Below, in pieces: positions 46,912 through 59,546 of a stretch of 64,000 nucleotides of DNA. This DNA comes from Rhinopithecus roxellana. Its lineage: Eukaryota > Chordata > Mammalia > Primates > Cercopithecidae. The DNA lies in contig NC_044557.1 of the NCBI RefSeq assembly GCF_007565055.1, positions 75,774,595 to 75,838,594 on the forward strand, written 5' to 3'. The position numbers were made by a program, and so were the translations under genes. The notes under the pieces were generated by a model. It was not told where the DNA came from. It did not search any database and saw only the letters and a program-made list of their open reading frames with translations. How positions within the stretch are numbered: position 1 is the first letter of the stretch; the number at the start of each line of letters is the position of its first letter.

Positions 46912-49900
46912 CCTTTTGTCTGTTCTATTATCGCTAAATGGATTCCATAAAACAGTTTCAGTTTGTCTCACTTCCTATCAAATTTTTTTAAAAAGCCAGA
47001 TCATCCCTCCAGAGGAAAAGCTTTCTCTGTGCAGTTGTCCTACATAAAAAATCTTCAGTATGTAAAGCCCATACTGTTTATCCACCAGTTAATACCATAC
47101 ATAACCTAGCAATGTTCCATCTCTCCAATACTATCTTTGAATAATACCTTCTATTTCAGATTCTTCTCTCTATATGCATGACCCCAAATTTTCATTTTCT
47201 ATCTCTTATTTTTGCCCATTCTAATTTCTCACACAGAAATGCTTCTTTCTTCTTTCTGTATATTCAAAAGCCATCCAACCTTCCAATGCATGCAAATCTA
47301 TACATTCCACAAAGCCTTTTATTATAACAATTTTATACTTGCAATGTATATACAGTTACTTTATTTGAAATGCTCAAAGCACACAAAATGGAGCTTGACT
47401 TCAATATATAAAGATACGTATTTTATCCTTCTTACTCTTCTAAGAACTTCATACTCACATATCCTCATGTTCTTCATCTGTGTATCTCCTTACAACTTTT
47501 TAATGCAATGCTCACAAAAATATTTGTTCAATAAATAATAAAATTGCCATTTAAAAATATTATTTCTTTAATAATAAGAAACATTATAATGCATGGGCCT
47601 GCTGAAGATGAGCTTACCAAGGCTCAAATTGACATTAAAAAAACTTAAATATTATGAATAATACAGAGCAAAGAGTTGCTATTTTTGCATTTTTGCTAAT
47701 ATCTAATACCTGTGTAGAAGAGCAAATGTGTTTCTCTTCTTTAATGTGATTTGTATGCCACATTATATCCTATACATATACGTATATTTTATATTAATAT
47801 GTACCATATACTACATAGTTTTGGGCAAAAGCATAGAACTTTTATTCATATTAGGTAGACTAAATTCTTTCTGAATTATGCAATAATTACAGCGTCTCAG
47901 AAATTTGTTTCACCTTTTCAAAGATTTAATATCCTTATATCTACTCTAGGTATAATGACATCTGTACTATCTACATTACAGTATTTTTACAAAAGTCAAG
48001 TCAAATTTGATTAACAGACAATTTGGCAGTAAAATTAACAGTATTATATGTGACCGTTTTACAAGTCATCTTAAAGACGCCACACAATGTGTTAAATTAA
48101 CCATTTGAACAGTTCTACCTAACACTGTCATATTAATTTGCATTGACTCCAAATATAAGTTCAACTCTATTTCATGTTAAGATGCCTGGGATAGTTTTAT
48201 CCTAAGCTAGATTTAACATAATTACTAGTGCATAAATAATTCAGAAATGTAAGAAATCTATTAAAATCCTTTTCCAGTTTTTGATATTGGCAAAGTACAT
48301 CATGGGAAGATAGGAAAGTATTTATGTAATACATACTAAAATTCAACTTTGAACAAATCAAATACTGGATCAGACTGAATTTTTAACCTATACTATCTGC
48401 TATCAAGTTTTGCCAAAGAATATTAGTGGTTCATTATTGACTAAAATCCCTTATTTCAAATCTAACTGTTTCCTGTAATTTTGCATACATTCCCTTGGCT
48501 AAATACTTTGAGAATTCTTACAGAATGGGATCTGTCACATATAAGCCTAAAATAAATTAGAATGTAATAACCTCTAATGACGAGAAAAGCTCATTTTGCT
48601 GCGGTTTTGCATTACCTTTTTATTTCGTTTTTAAAGGTTCTTCTATTGCTTTCATTGTTCAATATGCAATTTTATTCTTTATTCATTCTCATGCTACTCC
48701 TTTCTTTGGTTTAGTTTCTTCTCTTTTGACCCATTGTGTTAAACAATTCTTGCAGAAGATAATTTGTCATCACTGTCATAATGAATCCAATTTTCCTTAA
48801 CCCAGGCCTGGCCATGGCTTGCTATATTGCAAAGGAAACTACCTAAAAGGCTAATGAGGGGCACTATTTGAGAAGTATGACTGAATGATTATAGTTTTAA
48901 TTAGATCAGTCAAAATTCTTGGTGAATAATGTTCAGCAAAGAATTCTTTAGTAGACAAAATTGTAGTCTTAAAAAAATCCCTTATTCAAAACTACAGTCC
49001 TATTACTTCTAAATATAAAAGTACTGTAGTTCAAAGTACGTAATTGAGTTGGATTTTTTTCTACCGTTTATGAAAATCTGTATTGCTAAAATCTGAATCT
49101 TTTCTTAATTATACATTCTAATATCTGACTATATTTGTAGAATCATCTTTTCTTTCATTCAGATCATGCATATCTATATAAGTAAGGAATATAAAAGTGG
49201 AATGGATACTTACTTTGTTGAAAACCACTACATAATGTGGATATAGTATTTAATAATTTAATGATTGTTTTTACATCAGATATCTTAGGAAATGTTTCTA
49301 ACTGAACCCAGTGATTTAAAGCTAATTCCTTGCTTCCAACCGTAAAGTAGGAAAAATAACGTAAAATATTCTAATCAAATTGTTGAGAGTCAAACATCAG
49401 TCATGCTAAGAAATATTTACTTAATCTTCAGTTCAGAAAAGATAGAATCACTTGAATTTAGTTTGTATATCTGCACTTTCTTAAAAAATATTGAGAAGAC
49501 CTCAGATTCAAATACCCAGGTATAGGCCAGCACCAATGTCTTCATCTTCTTATAGCTCTTTTATTATACCCATGTTTCCTTTAATATTGAATGTTGCCAT
49601 TTTTAAGGAGACAAATATGTTTAATCTTAATTTTCTCTTATCATTTTATGTTACACTTACTGTTTCATGGCTTATTTGAGGTCAATATTCCACTTTTAGT
49701 TCATTTTTATGATTCTTTGTTTTTTTTATAATTACAATTTTTTGTTTTTATAAATAGAACTTGCATAATCTTTAACTATTTTAGTTGACCTATATTAATT
49801 TCTAGTTTAGTAGTGATACAATTAGTTTAATGTTTCCTAGTTCTCTTCTATGTTTTCATTGTGAGGTACAAACGGAATATATAAAACAAAAATCAAATAT

Positions 49901-50604
49901 TCAGCGGTGCACATAGTAATATTTAACGAAAATTAGATGTAATTATGGTCCTGGAGGGAAAAGTAAATCAGAATGAGGCACAAACCACAAACAAATACTG
50001 ATATAAAGCTTTCCAAATATTATGAAAAATAGTAATTTAGAAATATAAGAAGTTCAATGAACCCCAAACAGAATAAACACAAAGTAAGTACTCCAGGGCA
50101 CATTATGGTCAAATTGACAAAAATAAATATAAAGAAGAATTCCCCCAAAACAATATGCAGAGAGAAAAATATAACATTGTACATGCAGGAACAAGCATAC
50201 AAATTACCACAGATTTTTTTCAAAAGCAGTAAAAGCTCAAATGAATACCATTCAAGTGGTGAAAAAAGACCACAAGAGGAGGAAGAGGAGAAGGAGAAAA
50301 AGGTAAGTATTTTTGAAATAGTTTAGCTATTAAAATACCTTTCAAAATTAAGAGAAAATAAAGACATTTTCAGATATACACAGGTTAAGAGAAATCAACA
50401 AAAAATTCGCAGTTTAAAAATGTTAAAGGGAAAAATGTTAATGAAAATTTCTCAGGCTTAAAGATAATGATGTATGACGGAAGGACAAATTTGAAGGTAA
50501 GATATATATACATGAAATATGTGGGTAAATCTAATAAATAAGTCTCATTTTTCAAGTTCTTTAAAGGGTAATATTGCAGGACTTTTGTTTCATTCAGCTA
50601 AAGA
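46912..50604. other. Long unassigned AT-rich region
   Basis: About 3.7 kb with no recognised gene or repeat. The longest frame here, 47212-47538 (+), is rich in common AT codons and has no recognisable domain. Confidence 0.45.
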
Positions 50605-50905
50605 TGGAGCTCTTGTCCATCCCATGGTCATGAAAATTTAGACTCACAGGTGGTTTAAAGGATGAGTAAAGCAGCGTTTTATCGGGTGAAAGGGAATAAA
50701 AGTGGGAAGCTGGGAGTCTTGCAAGGTCAGAGTACCTCCGCTAGACTGTTTCCTGCCAGGCCTTTGGAATCCCAGGTTCCACACACAGGAAAAGGAGGGG
50801 CCAGGCCCCTTCCCGCTGCAAAGGGTATGCGCTTCCTGAGGCTCCACGTCAGTGAGCAGGTGGTTGGAGTTTTTCTGAGGACCCCCCTCACCTGGCTGTC
50901 TCAAT
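50605..50905 (-). repeat. LTR fragment, minus strand
   Basis: A GC-richer island. On the minus strand it shows a TATAAA-like or polyadenylation stretch (complement of ttttatcggg at about 50677-50686) and a U5-like end (complement of atcccatggtcatgaaaatt at about 50619-50638). It abuts an L1 3' end on the right, so its own 5' end is probably missing. Confidence 0.5.
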
Positions 50906-50909
50906 AATT

Positions 50910-51172
50910 GTTTTGAAGAACATGTTCTCACTTGGGAACTAAATGACAAGTGGGAGCTAAATGATAAAAACTTATGAACAGAAAGAAGGAAACAACAGAC
51001 ACTGGCTCTACTTAAGGGGATAGGGTGGGAGGTGGGAGAGGAGCAGAAAGATAACTATTGGGTATTAGGCTTAATATGTGGGTGATGAAATAATGTGTAC
51101 AACAAACCCCTGTGACATGTGTTTATCTTTGTAACAAACTTCACATGAACCCCCCCAACCAAAATAAAAGAA
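50910..51172 (+). mobile_element. L1 3' end (L1MA/L1PB age)
   Basis: acatgttctcacttgggaac starts the end of ORF2/3' UTR. A short internal duplication of 'aagtgggagctaaatgata' type sits at 50935-50970. The element ends with gggtgatgaaataatgtgta and ccaaccaaaataaaagaaaa. Confidence 0.8.
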
Positions 51173-52694
51173 AAAGTTCTAAGGAAACCTTAATAGTCAC
51201 TTCAAAGAAAATTAAAATTATACACCGAATAAAACATGTATAAGACCTGTATGTTCAAAGTTTCAAGTTGTTGATAAAATAAAGCAGCCCTAAATATTCA
51301 CCAATCACAATATTGAGTATTTGTTTACAGGAAATGAAATCAGTATGTCGAAGAGAATATACTTAAAATGTCCATACTACCCAAAGTGATATATATATTT
51401 AATTCAATTTCTGTCAAAACTTCATGTTATTTTCCACAGAAATAGAAAATAAATCCTCAAATTTGCATGGAACCAAAAAAGAGGATGAAAATACTAAAAT
51501 TTATATGGAACCAAAAAAATACCCCAAATAGCAAAAGAAGTCTTAAGAGAAAGGAACAAAGCTAGAGGCATCCCACTTTCTGATTTCAAAGTATATTACA
51601 AAGCTAATTGTAAACGTATATTATAAAGTATATTATAAAGCTAACAAAATATATTATAAAGCTAACTGCACACCTATGTTTGTCGGGGTGCTATTTACAA
51701 TACCCAAGCTATGGAATAAAATTAAAAATTCATTTACAGTTGAATAGACATAGAAAATGCAGCATATATGTGTGTGTGTATACACACACACACACACACA
51801 CACACACTATTCAGCTATAAAATATGATATCCTGTCATTTGTGGGAACATAAATGAACCTGGAGGTCATTAGGTTAAGTGAAAAAGGCAGGCACAGAAAG
51901 AAAAACACTACTTGATCTCAATCATATGCCAAATCTAAATAAGTTGATCCCATAGAAGTAGTGAGCAGAATAGTTGTTACCAGAGGCCAGGAATCATAGA
52001 GGATTGACAAGGAGAGCAGGAGAGGTGGGTTAATGGGTTCCAAGTTACAGTTAGAGAGGAAGAATAAGTTTCGGTGTTCTATTACAAAGTAGGGTGATGA
52101 TAGCAAATAGCAATACAATGTATGTTTTAAGATAGCTAGAGAATTTTGAATGTTTTCACTACAAAGAAATGATAAATGTTTACAGTGATAGACATGGTAA
52201 TTGCCTAGATATTATTACACTATATATGTATGCATTGGAACATCATATTATATCCCATAAATATGTACAATTATTGTCAGTTATAAATAAAAATTTTAAA
52301 AAGAAGACCTAAATGCACCTAGAAATACACCATGTTTATTGATGAGAATGCTCAATATAGTAAAGATGTCCAGTGTCTTCAAATTGATCTACAGGTTTAA
52401 TGTAATTGCATAAACACCTTAGCCATGTTTAAAATTTTGGTGGGTGTTTTTCCCATATATCATATAAGCTTATTCTAAAAAATTTCATGAAAAAGTAGAG
52501 GATTTGGAATAGGTAAACAATTTTAGAAAAAAAATGAAATAAAGTGGATGAAATCATCCTCCTCAAGTAATTTAAAAGACTTAACACGCTTACGAAAGAG
52601 TGACAGCAGTCAAGGCAGTGTGATATTGGCAGAGGGATAAACACATAGATAAGTAGAACAAACCATTGGCCCAAGAAACATACTAAAAAATTAG

Positions 52695-53005
52695 CTTTTT
52701 ATTATTAAAAAATGTTTTAGAGACAGAATCTTGCTATGTCATCCAGCCTGGAGTAGAGTTCCTTGACCATAGCTCAGTATAACCTCACTCCTGGGCTCAA
52801 ATGGTCCTCCAACCTCAGCCTCCAGAGTAGTTAGGACTATGGGCACATGCAACCATGCCAGGCTAATTTTTAAAAATAATTTTCTGTAGAAATGCGGTCT
52901 TCCTATGTCGCCCGGGCTGGTCTTGAACTCCTGGCCTTAAGCAATACTCCTGTCTTGGCCACCCAAAGTGTTGGGATTACAGGTGTGAGCTACTGTGTCT
53001 GACCC
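52695..53005 (-). mobile_element. AluJ element
   Basis: An old antisense Alu with tagagacagaatcttgctat, ctcctgggctcaaatggtcc and gtgttgggattacaggtgtg. Flanks share aaaa..ctttt-type sequence (about 52685 and 53006), a probable but imperfect target-site duplication. Confidence 0.85.
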
Positions 53006-53890
53006 AAAACTGACTTTTCATAAACATACAAAAGAAATATAATAGATGATAGAAAGTTTGTTCAACAAATGGTGCTGGAACATTTGGATGAATATAAGCA
53101 AATATATAAACCACAAACTGAAACTCGCATCTTATAAAATTTAACTCCAAAACGATTATGAACAAAAGCATAACGTTTTAAAAACTGTAAAACTTTTAGA
53201 AAAAAATGGGTAGAAACCTTTTGGGCAAAAGGTTAGGCAACTGGCATTTAGGATTGGTACAATATTTATCATCCAGAAAAAGGCAAAATTGATAAACTGG
53301 ACTAGCAAAATTATAAACTCCACAGAAGACCTTGTGAAGAGGATGCAAAGACAAGCTATATAACTGGGAGAAATTATTGGCAATCCACACATCTGACAAA
53401 TGATGTATATTCAGATCTTAAAAAAACTCTCAAAAGTTAACAATATATTGCAAACTATCCACTTTAGAAAATGAGAGAAATATATGAATAGACATTTCAC
53501 TAAGAAGGCATATAGCTGCCAAACAAGCACATGAAAAGATGTTTAATGACATAAACTATGAGAAAGGTGAAGGTGAAATTACGATAAAATATCCCCACAA
53601 ACAATTATAAGTAAATAGATAAACAAATAATTAAAAACAGTGATAGTACAAAATGGTCATGAGATTTCATTAAAGCTGGTTCTCTCATATATTATTGGTG
53701 GGAAAGTAAAATGTACAGCTATTTTGGAAAACTAAATATGACCTTAAAATTGGTTTCCTGGACATTTATCCTTGAGATATAAAAGTTATTTTCACACAAA
53801 ATATGTACAGGTATATCCTTTACTTATAATAGACCCAAACTGGAAACAAATCAAATATCCTTAGATGGTCAAAAGGTTAAACAAAGAATG

Positions 53891-54002
53891 GGGTGCAGCA
53901 AACCACTGATGGCACACGTTTACCTATGTAACAAACTTGCACATTCTGCACATGTTCCTCGGAACATAAAGTAAATTATAATGAAATAAAATTAAACTAA
54001 AA
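53891..54002 (+). mobile_element. Very short L1PA 3' end insertion
   Basis: Only the last ~80 bp of an L1PA 3' UTR (gtgcagcaaaccactgatgg, aacttgcacattctgcacat) plus an A-rich tail. A 12-bp exact duplication aaacaaagaatg at 53879-53890 and 54003-54014 flanks it, proving a separate insertion into the older L1. The target GTT/AAAC is close to the endonuclease preference. Confidence 0.9.
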
Positions 54003-54599
54003 AAACAAAGAATGAAATATCCAAACCACAGAGTACTACTCACCAGTAAAAAGGGACAAAGTCTTGATACATGCAACAACTTGGATGGATTTCAAGGATA
54101 CTGTGTAAATGAAAATTCAGTCACAGGATGGTGACAAACTGTGTGTTTCCATTTGTATACAATTCCTGAAATTACAAAAATACATAGACAAAGAACAGAT
54201 TATTGGTTTCCAGGTATTATAGGGAAGAAAGATGGTGGATGTTACTATAAAGTGGTCACAGTGAGGGATCTTTGTGATGGAACTGTTTTGTATCTTGACT
54301 ATGGTGGTAGTCACGTGAATCTACACATGTGATAAACTTCCATAGAAGAACTAAATACAAACACACACACACACACACACACAAATGTATGAAAACTAGT
54401 GAAATACGATTTAGATCAAAGGCTCTTATTCATGTCAATTTTCTGGTTGTGATATAATTATGCAAGGTGTTACCATTGGAGAAAACTTGGGGAATGATGG
54501 ATGAAATTTTCTGTTTTAGTTTTTACAACCACGTGTGAATCTGTAACTATCTCAAAATAAAGAGCTTAAAATACATTAATTGACTACTCTGATAAAGGC

Positions 54600-55262
54600 T
54601 AAAACTGTCAAAACTCTCATGCTATGCTAAAAAAAGAAACACCCAAATGTATGTTGTCTACAAGAAACAAACTTTGGGTAGTATGGACATTTTAGTAATA
54701 TTGATTTTCCCAACAGATCAATGCATAAGGAAAATGTCGTATATACGCACAGTGGAGCACACTTCAGCCATAAAAAGAATGAGATGCTGTCATTTGCAAC
54801 AACATGGATGGAACTGAAGGTTGTTATGTTAAGTGGAATAAGCCAGACACAGAAAGACAAACTTTGCATCTTCTCTGCTAAAAATTAAAATGATTGAAAT
54901 CTTGGAGATAAAGAGGAGAAGGATGGTTACCAGAGCCTAGGAAGGGTAGTGCAGGGGCTGACGTGGGGAGGAAATTAGGGATGGTTAATGGGTACAAAAA
55001 ATAGAAAGAATGAATAAGATGTAGTATTTGATAGAAGGAGAGGGTGACTATAGTCAATAATAATTGAATTACATATTTTTGAATAAGCAAAAGAGTATAA
55101 TTAGATTGTAACAGCATATAACTGCTTGAGGTAATGGATATCGCATTTAACCTGAAGTGATTATTACACATTGTATGTCTGTATCAAAGTATTTCATGAA
55201 ACCCATAAATATGTATACCTAATATGTACCCACAAAACTTAAAAACAAAAATAATTTAAAAA
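54600..55262 (+). mobile_element. Old L1 3' end (L1MA type)
   Basis: Phrases in order: tcagccataaaaagaatgag, acaacatggatggaactgaa, ggatggttaccagagcctag, gaaattagggatggttaatg, and the end aatatgtacccacaaaactt. A short ORF2 piece (54660-54715) precedes it with an internal gap. Plus orientation. Confidence 0.8.
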
Positions 55263-55462
55263 GAGACAAATTTTATATATAATATTCTAAGATAAATAGA
55301 TACTTTGCTGGTATGATGTAAAAATGGTACATCATGCAATAAAAATTATCCAATAGTGACCACAAGACAAGAGACAAAGAGCAATATTACTTAATGTTGA
55401 AAGTATCAATTCATCAATAAGTCAGGATTCTAACTGTGAATACACTTAACTGAAGAGTTTCT

Positions 55463-55739
55463 AGGCTGGGCACGGTGGCTCACACCTATAATCACAGCAC
55501 TTTGAGAGGCCCAGGTGGGTGGATCACCTGAGGTCAGGGAGTTTGAGATCAGCCTAGCCAACACAAACTATACAAAAATTAGCTGGGTGTGATGGTGGGT
55601 GCCTGTAATCCCAGCTACTCAGGAGGCTGAGGCATGAGAATCGCTTGAACCCAGGAGATGGAGGTTGCAGTGAGCTGAGATCGCACCACTGTACTCCAGT
55701 CTGGCCAGAGAGCGAGACTCTGTCTAAAAAAAAGAAGAA
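55463..55739 (+). mobile_element. AluS element with internal deletion
   Basis: Full extent of an Alu, but the left-arm stretch normally reading 'atggtgaaaccccgtctctactaaa' is reduced to a few bases at 55560-55572. The right arm is complete. Confidence 0.9.
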
Positions 55740-58700
55740 ATATGTATAACTGCAAAATTAGTTACTGAGAAAACGTAGGTAGTTTTGGCTCTCAGTGTTC
55801 TTTTAAAATAGATATTAAATATTAGTGAATTTGTAAGATCCATTTCGGGAATAATCACATTAGAATAAATGTAAAAATTAATACATGATAAAGAGATTAG
55901 GAATTGCAGCATTAGAGTTTTAATCTGCTATCTGAATGAAATTTGTACTTGTGATTTGTATTGCACCATCATAATAAACTGCGGTGCCTACGATATGCTG
56001 AGATTGTGGTAGAATTCATTTTGAACCAAAATATATTGGCTAATAAACTTTTGATGATTTTTTAAAGAAATACACACATTATCATATTTTCACTGAAAAG
56101 TATATACTAGTTATAATATTAATAGACTTTTTTTGGCCTTTACAAATCAAAATATATCATAACCATGGGATGTCAGAAAAGCACAATCTTCTATTGAAAG
56201 CAAAACCAATTACTACGGAAACTTGAAGAATACAATAACAGTAGACATTTATTTCTATGCCTCTATTTGCTCTTTAACTTTATGTTTATTTTTAAAGTCA
56301 CTTTGATTGATGGTGACTTTCTACTTGTAAACAGTGAAATATAATATGTTTTTAATTTAGCACATTTTTAAAAAATGGACAAAAAATCTTATTGTTGCCA
56401 ATGAAAAATAAAATAAACATCCTTAGACTGTAGGTGATATGCTAACATGAATGTGATTTTAAAATATTTTTTCTTTCAATTAGCAGTTAACAAATGCAGA
56501 GAAATAAGTAGTTAACAAAGCCATGCATATTATAATTTTAACTTAGTAAAAATGTACTTGGTAAAGTAATTGCTTAAAATACATGACATGAGATACTTAG
56601 ATTGACTTTGAACTGAGTTTGTGTTATACAGAAAACATAAAGTTTCCTCTTCATGTTTCGTATACAGTTGTGCAGTCATCAGTTATCTTCATGGGACAAG
56701 CATGTCCGGGGGGGAGGAAAATCTGATAAAAAGTAACGAGATTCAACGAAGGCTTCCACTGCTTAACACATGTTACATAGAATTCTTCACCAATGTGAGG
56801 AACATCAGTTTGCAAAAGAAACCCTGCACTTTCAGGGATAAAAGACTGAGACTCCAAGTGGTGCTCCTAGTATTGGTGAAGCTTAGGGAGAGAGCCCATT
56901 GTGCTTCTATCTAACTGCTCTCAGGAAAAGGTAGAAAATGTCTCAGATTCCACAAGAAAGATAGAATTTGTGATAAGATGACAATCAGGCCACAACAGAA
57001 CATCCTAGTAGGGTACATAAATTAGCATCAACACGGACCAATCAGCAAGGAAGTGTCTTCATAATATGACAATAATTAGACTCTATTATTAGCTTGATCT
57101 TTGATGCTGGGCTAACCTTATTTGGATGATATAAGCACTGGTTCTTAGAATTTTCAGAGACAGGTGCTCCAAATAGAAAAATGCAGGATGAAATGCTAGT
57201 GAAGATTAACTGGGAGAAAAATAGGTAAATGTGTAAAGAAAATGTGTGTCTGACTGTATACAGAGTTATAATTGTAAAAAATTAATCAAATATGTCAAAA
57301 TATCAATAATGCAAATAAATTTTATTTTCCTGAATTACTTAATTATCTCCATGTGTTTCTGGTTTCACTATTTTAAAAGTAACAATTTAAGGAATTATGC
57401 ATGTGATTGGTTGAGGTTTTCATTGTTTGAGATATTCTGAAAGACTTTCAATTATTTCCCTAGACTAGCTGGATACCAAAGCTTTCACTAAAGCTTTCCT
57501 AAGACTTTTCTAAAGATTTCTTACACTTCTAATATAATATTCCTCCCACGGTATCTAATGTCCTGGGCTTTCTCCAGTCAAATAATAGGACCTCTTCCTC
57601 ATTCACCCCTCAGTCCTGTTTGTTGTTACGGAGTTTACCATTCTTGCTTCCTCTCTACCTCAAGCCACCACCACACCTGCTGGACCATTAGACTCATATT
57701 CTTATAGTTTTCACCTTCACCATGGCCTTCCAATCCCTTAAGAAAAAGTAGTAAAAGGGGCATTATCTCAAACTAGACTACTTTCTTCCAGATCACACAT
57801 TGTATTATGAAGCATCAAGTTCATGCTATTCTCCAAGTGATGGTTAGAATAAAATCACCTTCCCTATCATTATTTTTTTCAATATATTTTCTCAAAATCT
57901 ATATGCCTCTGGTTATATGTTCTGTTCAATTCTGCTTTCCATACAATTTCCCTTGCTTCCTCTGTGATGATGCTCTCAGACACACCCTGCCTCTCAACCT
58001 GTGGTGTTCTATCATCTGGAACTTCCCAACAACCACCATCATTAGTCTGCTTTATGTGTGCATCTCTTTCATGAGTACTTTGTTAACTTCTCAGTGTCAA
58101 ATAAAGCTCCTCTCTTTTTAAACATACCTCTTGTTATGCAATGAAAGCAGTTCATTTTTCACAAGCTATATTAAACTTTAGGTCTGTTACTTTACTGTGA
58201 AAGAAATTTCCAAAACATACATTTTTCCTTTCGTTACAAGCTATAGCAACATAAAGACCTCCTCAGTACACATTATTAGATTTGCTGCCCTCTTGGACAC
58301 TGTTACTCATTCACCTGCATTATATTATTGAGTGTAATCACACTTTTTTATATCGTGGAATTTTTTCTCCATTTTCAACCTCTATGCCTCCTTTTCTGAG
58401 ATCAACCAAGGTCTCCCCTTCTCATCCCAAGACTCCTCCCCTCCCCTTGGGATGTTGAGAATTCATTTGTGATACTTACTCTTTTCTATGTAGTTTATTT
58501 TTATGAAAGTTAAGGAGAGGAGTGGTGTAAGTAGGGAGAAAATGAGGATAAAATAAAGAGATCAAGAGTATTTTCAGGTGAAGCATTTGGTTTGAAGCTA
58601 TGGCTGTAATTTGCAGTTTTTCTTCGTTTCTGACATTGACATTATCTTTTCAGGGTACTCAGTGCAGTTGCTTGAAAAAAGTCATAGTGATGACTAGACA

Positions 58701-58805
58701 TTAGGCTTGTTTTTGCCTCTGTGATGTTGCAGCATTTTCTTCACCCAGCTATTTCTGATTGTTGAAAATTTTCCTGTTCGGTGGATTTTAAAAAATATGT
58801 TTTTC
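55740..58805. other. Unassigned AT-rich DNA
   Basis: About 3 kb without a recognised repeat. A frame of 97 residues at 56621-56914 (+) and one of 104 residues at 57807-58121 (+) have no domain, no Kozak support and no splice context that I can see. The region 57560-58110 is pyrimidine-rich on the top strand. Confidence 0.45.
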
Positions 58806-59105
58806 GGCTGGGCATGGTGGCTCACGTCTGTAATCCCAGCACTTTGGGAGGCCGAGGCAGGTGGATCACGAGGTCAGGAGATCGAGACCATCCTGGCTAC
58901 AGACGGGTGAAAACCCATCTCTACTGAAAATACAAAAAATTAGCCGGGCGTGGTGGCGGGCACCTGTAGTCCCAGCTACTCGAGAGGCTGAGGCAGGAGA
59001 ATAGCGTGAACCCGGGAGGCGGAGCTTGCGGTGAGCCCAGATAGTGCCACTGCACTCCAGCCTGGGCGACAGAGTGAGACTCTGCCTCCAAAAAAAAAAA
59101 AAAAA
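58806..59105 (+). mobile_element. AluY element
   Basis: A full-length Alu with the AluY-diagnostic gagatcgagaccatcctggc, many intact CpGs and a compact A-tail. In place of 'taacacggtg' it reads tacagacgggtg. Duplication of gttttt(t)c at 58799-58805 and 59107-59114. Confidence 0.95.
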
Positions 59106-59318
59106 GGTTTTTTCAAACCTCATTGAAGTTTATAGTTATTCTACATCCAACATTTTTTCCAGCTTGTCTATGCTTTATAATGTAAAGAAATTGAAATGGA
59201 AGACTGGACAAAATTTTTGCACACAGCACATGTTTAAAGTATTTATTGTTTGATGTATTATAGTGTTTTTTCATGTTATTAGCAGTGATCTACCAATGAA
59301 TTTAGAAATAAATGTAAT

Positions 59319-59546
59319 GCTCTGCCATCTTAACAATCCCTGTTCTTGGGCTGTGTGTGTGTGGTTTTTTGTTAAATTGAGACTAGGTCATTTATGGAAG
59401 GAGGGCACTTTGTGAAGTGGGCCCTATTTCTCTTGTCCTTTCGTACAGGGAGGAATATAGAATAGATAGAAACCGACCTGGATTGCTCCGGTCTGAACTC
59501 AGATCACGTAGGACTTTAATCGTTGAACAAACGAACCCTTGATAGC
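59319..59546 (-). pseudogene. MT-RNR2/MT-TL1 (nuclear copy): NUMT: mitochondrial 16S rRNA 3' end and start of tRNA-Leu(UUR)
   Basis: On the minus strand this is mitochondrial DNA. It carries the last ~210 bp of 16S rRNA, with the highly conserved stretch tcgtttgttcaacgattaaa and the acgtgatctgagttcagacc and aggtcggtttctatct phrases. The first ~16 bases of tRNA-Leu(UUR) (gttaagatggcagagc) follow directly. Conservation is high in the rRNA core and lower in the variable 3' part (59345-59400), as expected for an insertion of considerable age. It is not a functional rRNA or tRNA: the tRNA stops after its acceptor and D-stem start. Mitochondrial fragments enter nuclear DNA by end-joining repair; no target duplication or poly-A is visible. 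Confidence 0.92.

Larger units (their letters stand above)
51345..54590 (+). mobile_element. Old L1 (L1M) pieces with nested AluJ and L1 3' end
   Basis: Two blocks. Block 1 (51345-52305) jumps from ORF2 (gcatggaaccaaaaaagagg, ctagaggcatcccactttct) to the 3' end (gaacctggaggtcattaggt) and ends in A-rich DNA. Block 2 (52310-54590) covers ORF2 (acaaatggtgctggaaca, gggcaaaaggttaggcaa) through a 3' UTR ending near tctcaaaataaagagct. Block 2 is interrupted by an AluJ (52695-53005) and a 112-bp L1PA 3' end (53891-54002). CA repeats lie at 51780-51807 and 54360-54382. All frames are destroyed. Confidence 0.75.

Noticed and set aside
56621..56914. 97-residue frame that could be a small gene
   Set aside because: No recognisable domain, promoter or splice context; length is within chance expectation for this much sequence.
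57807..58121. 104-residue hydrophobic frame
   Set aside because: Pyrimidine-rich DNA gives F/L/S-rich frames by composition; no family recognised.
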